Assembly (NCBI RefSeq): GCF_013911645.1
Contig: NZ_JACESV010000001.1
Span: forward strand, 1,116,001 to 1,180,000
Origin: Allomuricauda sp.
GTDB lineage: Bacteria; Bacteroidota; Bacteroidia; Flavobacteriales; Flavobacteriaceae
Reading direction: 5' to 3'
Length of the DNA stretch: 64,000 bases
Position 1 is the first letter of the stretch; the number at the start of each line of letters is the position of its first letter. Position numbers and translations under genes: made by a program. The notes under the pieces were generated by a model. It worked only from the letters and a program-made list of their open reading frames with translations, was not told where the DNA came from and made no database searches. Below are positions 61,359-64,000 of this stretch, piece after piece.

Positions 61359-63254
61359 TTATTTATAAACGACCACACCCAAGGGTGGCAGGTTCATCAA
61401 AACGGATTGCTCGTACCCATTCCATGCGGTTTTGGAAGGTTTTATTGTTTTCTTTCCAACTCCGCTGCCCGAGTATTTTTTATCATCGCTATTAAAGAGC
61501 AATTTTAAGGTCGAAGTCTTTGGAATGCCCAACCTATAGTTTTCACGAGGCACAGGGGTAAAGTTGCAAACAACGATCAAATCATCTTTAGGGTCCGCTC
61601 CCTTTCTAATGTATGATATGACCGTGTTTTCCCGGTCGTTGTACTCGATCCACCGAAATCCCTCTGGCTTAAATTGCTTTTCGTAAAGCGCCGGTTGGGC
61701 CTTGTACATTTTGTTTAGGTCCTTGATGGTATCTTGTATACCTGAATGGAGATCATATTGTGTCAAGTCCCATTCCAGACCCTCTTGGAAATTCCATTCG
61801 GAAGATTGTCCAAACTCGCCCCCCATAAACAGGAGATTTCCTCCTGGATGGGTGAACATATACCCAAAGAGCAATCTCAGATTGGCAAAACGTTGCCATT
61901 CGTCCCCGGGCATTCGATACAGTAAGGACTGTTTGCCATACACCACCTCGTCGTGCGAAAAGGGCAACATAAAATTCTCGGTAAAGGCATAGGTAAGGCT
62001 AAAGCTGATGGCATTTAAATCATACGATCGGTGAATGGGGTCTTTTTTAAAAAACTCCAAGGTGTCGTGCATCCAGCCCATCATCCATTTCATTCCAAAG
62101 CCCAGCCCGCCGTAATGAACAGGTTTGGTTACTCCCGTAAAGGCCGTGGATTCCTCGGCAATGGTCTGCACTCCTTTAAAGCTGGCATATACTTCTTGGT
62201 TCATCTCCCGCAAAAAGGACATAGCTTCCAAATTCTCGTTATTGCCATACATATTGGGCTCCCATTCACCGTCTTCGCGAGAATAGTCCAAATAAAGCAT
62301 GGATGCCACGGCATCGACCCGTAATCCATCCACATGGTATTGATCGAGCCAAAAAATGGCGTTGCTTATCAAAAAGGCGCGTACTTCGTTTCTTCCGTAG
62401 TTAAAAATAAGGCTTTTCCAGTCGGGATGATACCCCCTTCGCCTATCCGGATGTTCATATAGGTGCGATCCATCAAAATAGCCAAGTCCATGTGCATCTT
62501 CGGGAAAGTGCGACGGCACCCAATCCAAAATAACACCGATACCGCGTTGGTGCAAGGCATCTACCAGAACCTTAAAATCCTCTGGTTTGCCAAAACGCGA
62601 AGTAGGCGCAAAATACCCTGTTATTTGATACCCCCACGAAGGATCGTAGGGATATTCCATCACGGGCATCAACTCCACATGGGTAAAGCCCATTTCTTCT
62701 ACATAATCGGCCAATTGCTCCGCCATCTCCAGATAGCTGAGCGATTCCCAGCCGTTCTTTTTCTTCCAGGAACCCAAATGTACTTCGTAGACGGAATAGG
62801 GCCTGTCCAAGCCGTTCCTTTTCTCGCGGGTTTCCATCCAGTCCCCATCTTTCCATTGATGGGCGTCGTCCCAAACCAGCGAAGCCGTTTGTGGTGGTTG
62901 TTCACAAAAACGCGCAAAGGGGTCGGCTTTCTCTGTCCAAATGTCGTTGTTGTTGGAGTGTATTTTGTATTTGTACTTGGTGCCCTTGTCCACTCCCGGG
63001 ATAAATCCCTCCCATATACCACTACTGTCCCAACGCACATTCAATTGGTGTTGGCTAGCGTTCCAGTAATTAAAATCGCCAACCACACTGACGGATTTAG
63101 CGGAAGGTGCCCAAACAGCAAAATACGTACCTTTAACACCATCCACCTCCGTAAGGTGCGACCCCAATTTTTTGTAGAGCCGAAAGTGTTTGCCTCCTTT
63201 AAAAAGATTGATATCAAATTCTGTAAAAAAACTATGAGGAACTACCTTGGACAT
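61359..63254 (-). CDS. glgB: 1,4-alpha-glucan branching enzyme
   Basis: Forms alpha-1,6 branches in glycogen. I chose the ATG at 63254 (MSKVVPHSFFTEFD); the frame is open upstream but not conserved. It has 631 residues: CBM48 N-terminal domain (YFAVWAPSAKSVSVVGDFNYW) and GH13 barrel with nucleophile Asp in GLRVDAVASMLYLDYSRE, acid/base Glu in IAEESTAF and FSHDEVVYGKQSL. glgA and glgC are not in the window. Confidence 0.95.
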   Translation of the reverse strand: MSKVVPHSFFTEFDINLFKGGKHFRLYKKLGSHLTEVDGVKGTYFAVWAPSAKSVSVVGDFNYWNASQHQLNVRWDSSGIWEGFIPGVDKGTKYKYKIHSNNNDIWTEKADPFARFCEQPPQTASLVWDDAHQWKDGDWMETREKRNGLDRPYSVYEVHLGSWKKKNGWESLSYLEMAEQLADYVEEMGFTHVELMPVMEYPYDPSWGYQITGYFAPTSRFGKPEDFKVLVDALHQRGIGVILDWVPSHFPEDAHGLGYFDGSHLYEHPDRRRGYHPDWKSLIFNYGRNEVRAFLISNAIFWLDQYHVDGLRVDAVASMLYLDYSREDGEWEPNMYGNNENLEAMSFLREMNQEVYASFKGVQTIAEESTAFTGVTKPVHYGGLGFGMKWMMGWMHDTLEFFKKDPIHRSYDLNAISFSLTYAFTENFMLPFSHDEVVYGKQSLLYRMPGDEWQRFANLRLLFGYMFTHPGGNLLFMGGEFGQSSEWNFQEGLEWDLTQYDLHSGIQDTIKDLNKMYKAQPALYEKQFKPEGFRWIEYNDRENTVISYIRKGADPKDDLIVVCNFTPVPRENYRLGIPKTSTLKLLFNSDDKKYSGSGVGKKTIKPSKTAWNGYEQSVLMNLPPLGVVVYK

Positions 63255-63414
63255 ATATCTGGGTTTAGTACTATACAATAATAAGCATCTTTGAGCAAGA
63301 ATACGATTATAACAAGAGGTTTGGCATTGGAAACAACATTTTTTTAAAAATGGAACGCTTTTTGATTTTATTGCAGCAACAGATAAAATGAACACAAACT
63401 AAAAATCCAAAATC

Positions 63415-63993
63415 ATGAATAAATTTAGTACAATTTTAGGTGTCGTAATCGTTTTTGTCCTCGCAGCATGCGAAGGTCCTCAAGGCCCACCCGGTTTTGA
63501 TGGGCTTGATGGATTAGATGGGCAAGACGGTCTTGACGGTATCCAAGGGCAGGTTGTTGAAGTGGAGGGTGTAAACTTTGGCTACGATGGTGAGGCCAAC
63601 CTTTTTAGCACCTTAATCACTTTTTCAGATGTAACCGATTTCGAAGTATTTGAATCTGATGCTGTTTTGGTATACCGCCATGATGGTTTAATTGATCTTA
63701 GTGACGGTTCCACCGCAGATGCTTGGACCCAAATACCTCAAAATTATTTTTTGGAGGGAGGTACCATTCAATATGTATTTGCACACACTTTTGTGGACTT
63801 GGAAATCTTTATTGATGGAAATTTTGACCTATCAGGCATAAGCACCGATTTTACGGATGACCAAATCTTCAGGATCGTGTTTGTGCCCAGCGAGTTTGCA
63901 GAAGCTTCAAAACTGGACACTTCAAATATTGAAAACGTAATGTCCGCCCTAAATATTGGCGAAGAAGAGGTGACAAAGTTGGACATCAACTAA
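63415..63993 (+). CDS. Collagen-like lipoprotein
   Basis: A 192-residue lipoprotein, lipobox VLAAC (Cys19). Directly after the Cys come nine Gly-X-Y triplets (GPQGPPGFDGLDGLDGQD ... ), a collagen-like stalk, followed by a beta-rich globular domain with many Asp, probably exposed on the surface. It is divergent from glgB. Function unknown; the triplet stalk suggests it projects the domain from the membrane. Confidence 0.85.
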   Translation: MNKFSTILGVVIVFVLAACEGPQGPPGFDGLDGLDGQDGLDGIQGQVVEVEGVNFGYDGEANLFSTLITFSDVTDFEVFESDAVLVYRHDGLIDLSDGSTADAWTQIPQNYFLEGGTIQYVFAHTFVDLEIFIDGNFDLSGISTDFTDDQIFRIVFVPSEFAEASKLDTSNIENVMSALNIGEEEVTKLDIN

Positions 63994-64000
63994 GTCCCAT

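Noticed and set aside
61359..63395. Longer glgB frame with Cys-rich N-terminus (start 63395)
   Set aside because: Conserved GlgB sequence begins at 63254; the upstream part has no family similarity and precedes the likely promoter region.
1..64000. CRISPR arrays, prophage, tRNA or IS elements
   Set aside because: I saw no regular repeat-spacer pattern, phage structural gene, tRNA cloverleaf or transposase; the accessory traits found are small direct-repeat insertions.

Overview
The window looks like the chromosome of a marine-type member of the Flavobacteriaceae (Bacteroidota), possibly near Allomuricauda/Flagellimonas. That placement is inferred from protein flavour, not from a database search. 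Supporting signs are the flavobacterial gene neighbourhoods (gyrA-TPR protein, thrABC, ppk1-sixA, DUF3822-rsmD) and promoters of the Bacteroidota type (TTG - about 19 nt - TAnnTTTG). RNase P RNA and lipoproteins with short Bacteroidota-style signal peptides fit as well. No IS element, prophage, tRNA, rRNA or CRISPR array was seen.

Layout. 1-7.5 kb: a cut-off NlpC/P60 peptidase, a TPR protein with gyrA, and clpC. 7.6-17.7 kb: a small unknown gene, the NAD(P)HX repair enzyme nnr, a thr operon with a threonine-rich leader peptide (thrL-like, thrA, thrB, thrC), then gcvT, an SDR-fold protein, a pterin dehydratase and yebC. 17.7-24 kb (minus): an amidohydrolase, then an operon with a RecD-like helicase, DUF4126, kdsB, a HAD phosphatase, kdnB and an acyltransferase. 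kdnB beside kdsB points to an 8-amino-Kdo (Kdo8N) lipopolysaccharide core. 24.1-28.6 kb: a membrane protein, DUF3822, rsmD, then rnpB (minus) head to head with dnaX. dnaX has an A10 slippery run with immediate stops in both other frames, predicting gamma and tau forms.

28.6-35.4 kb (minus) is the most interesting block. It is a complete, tightly coupled eboA-B-C-D-E-F operon ending in a TMEM220-family gene. The ebo cluster encodes a poorly understood pathway for making or moving a cryptic metabolite. 35.5-44.7 kb: miaE, pdxH-sixA-ppk1, a lipoprotein, pyrR-pyrB-orf-rnz, and rpsA with a long leader.

44.8-49.1 kb is accessory: a BON/LysM protein, a beta-lactamase-fold serine hydrolase set between two copies of a repeated intergenic sequence, a DUF2254 membrane protein, and a higBA toxin-antitoxin pair. 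The higBA pair is bracketed by 17-bp direct repeats, one of which is the 3' end of cmk. 49.1-64 kb: cmk, lon, an ECF-sigma/putative anti-sigma/two beta-repeat surface-protein operon, a YdjC-type deacetylase whose signal peptide is thrown out of frame by one base, an MFS exporter, an M48 lipoprotein protease, a GH31 glucosidase, glgB, and a collagen-like lipoprotein.
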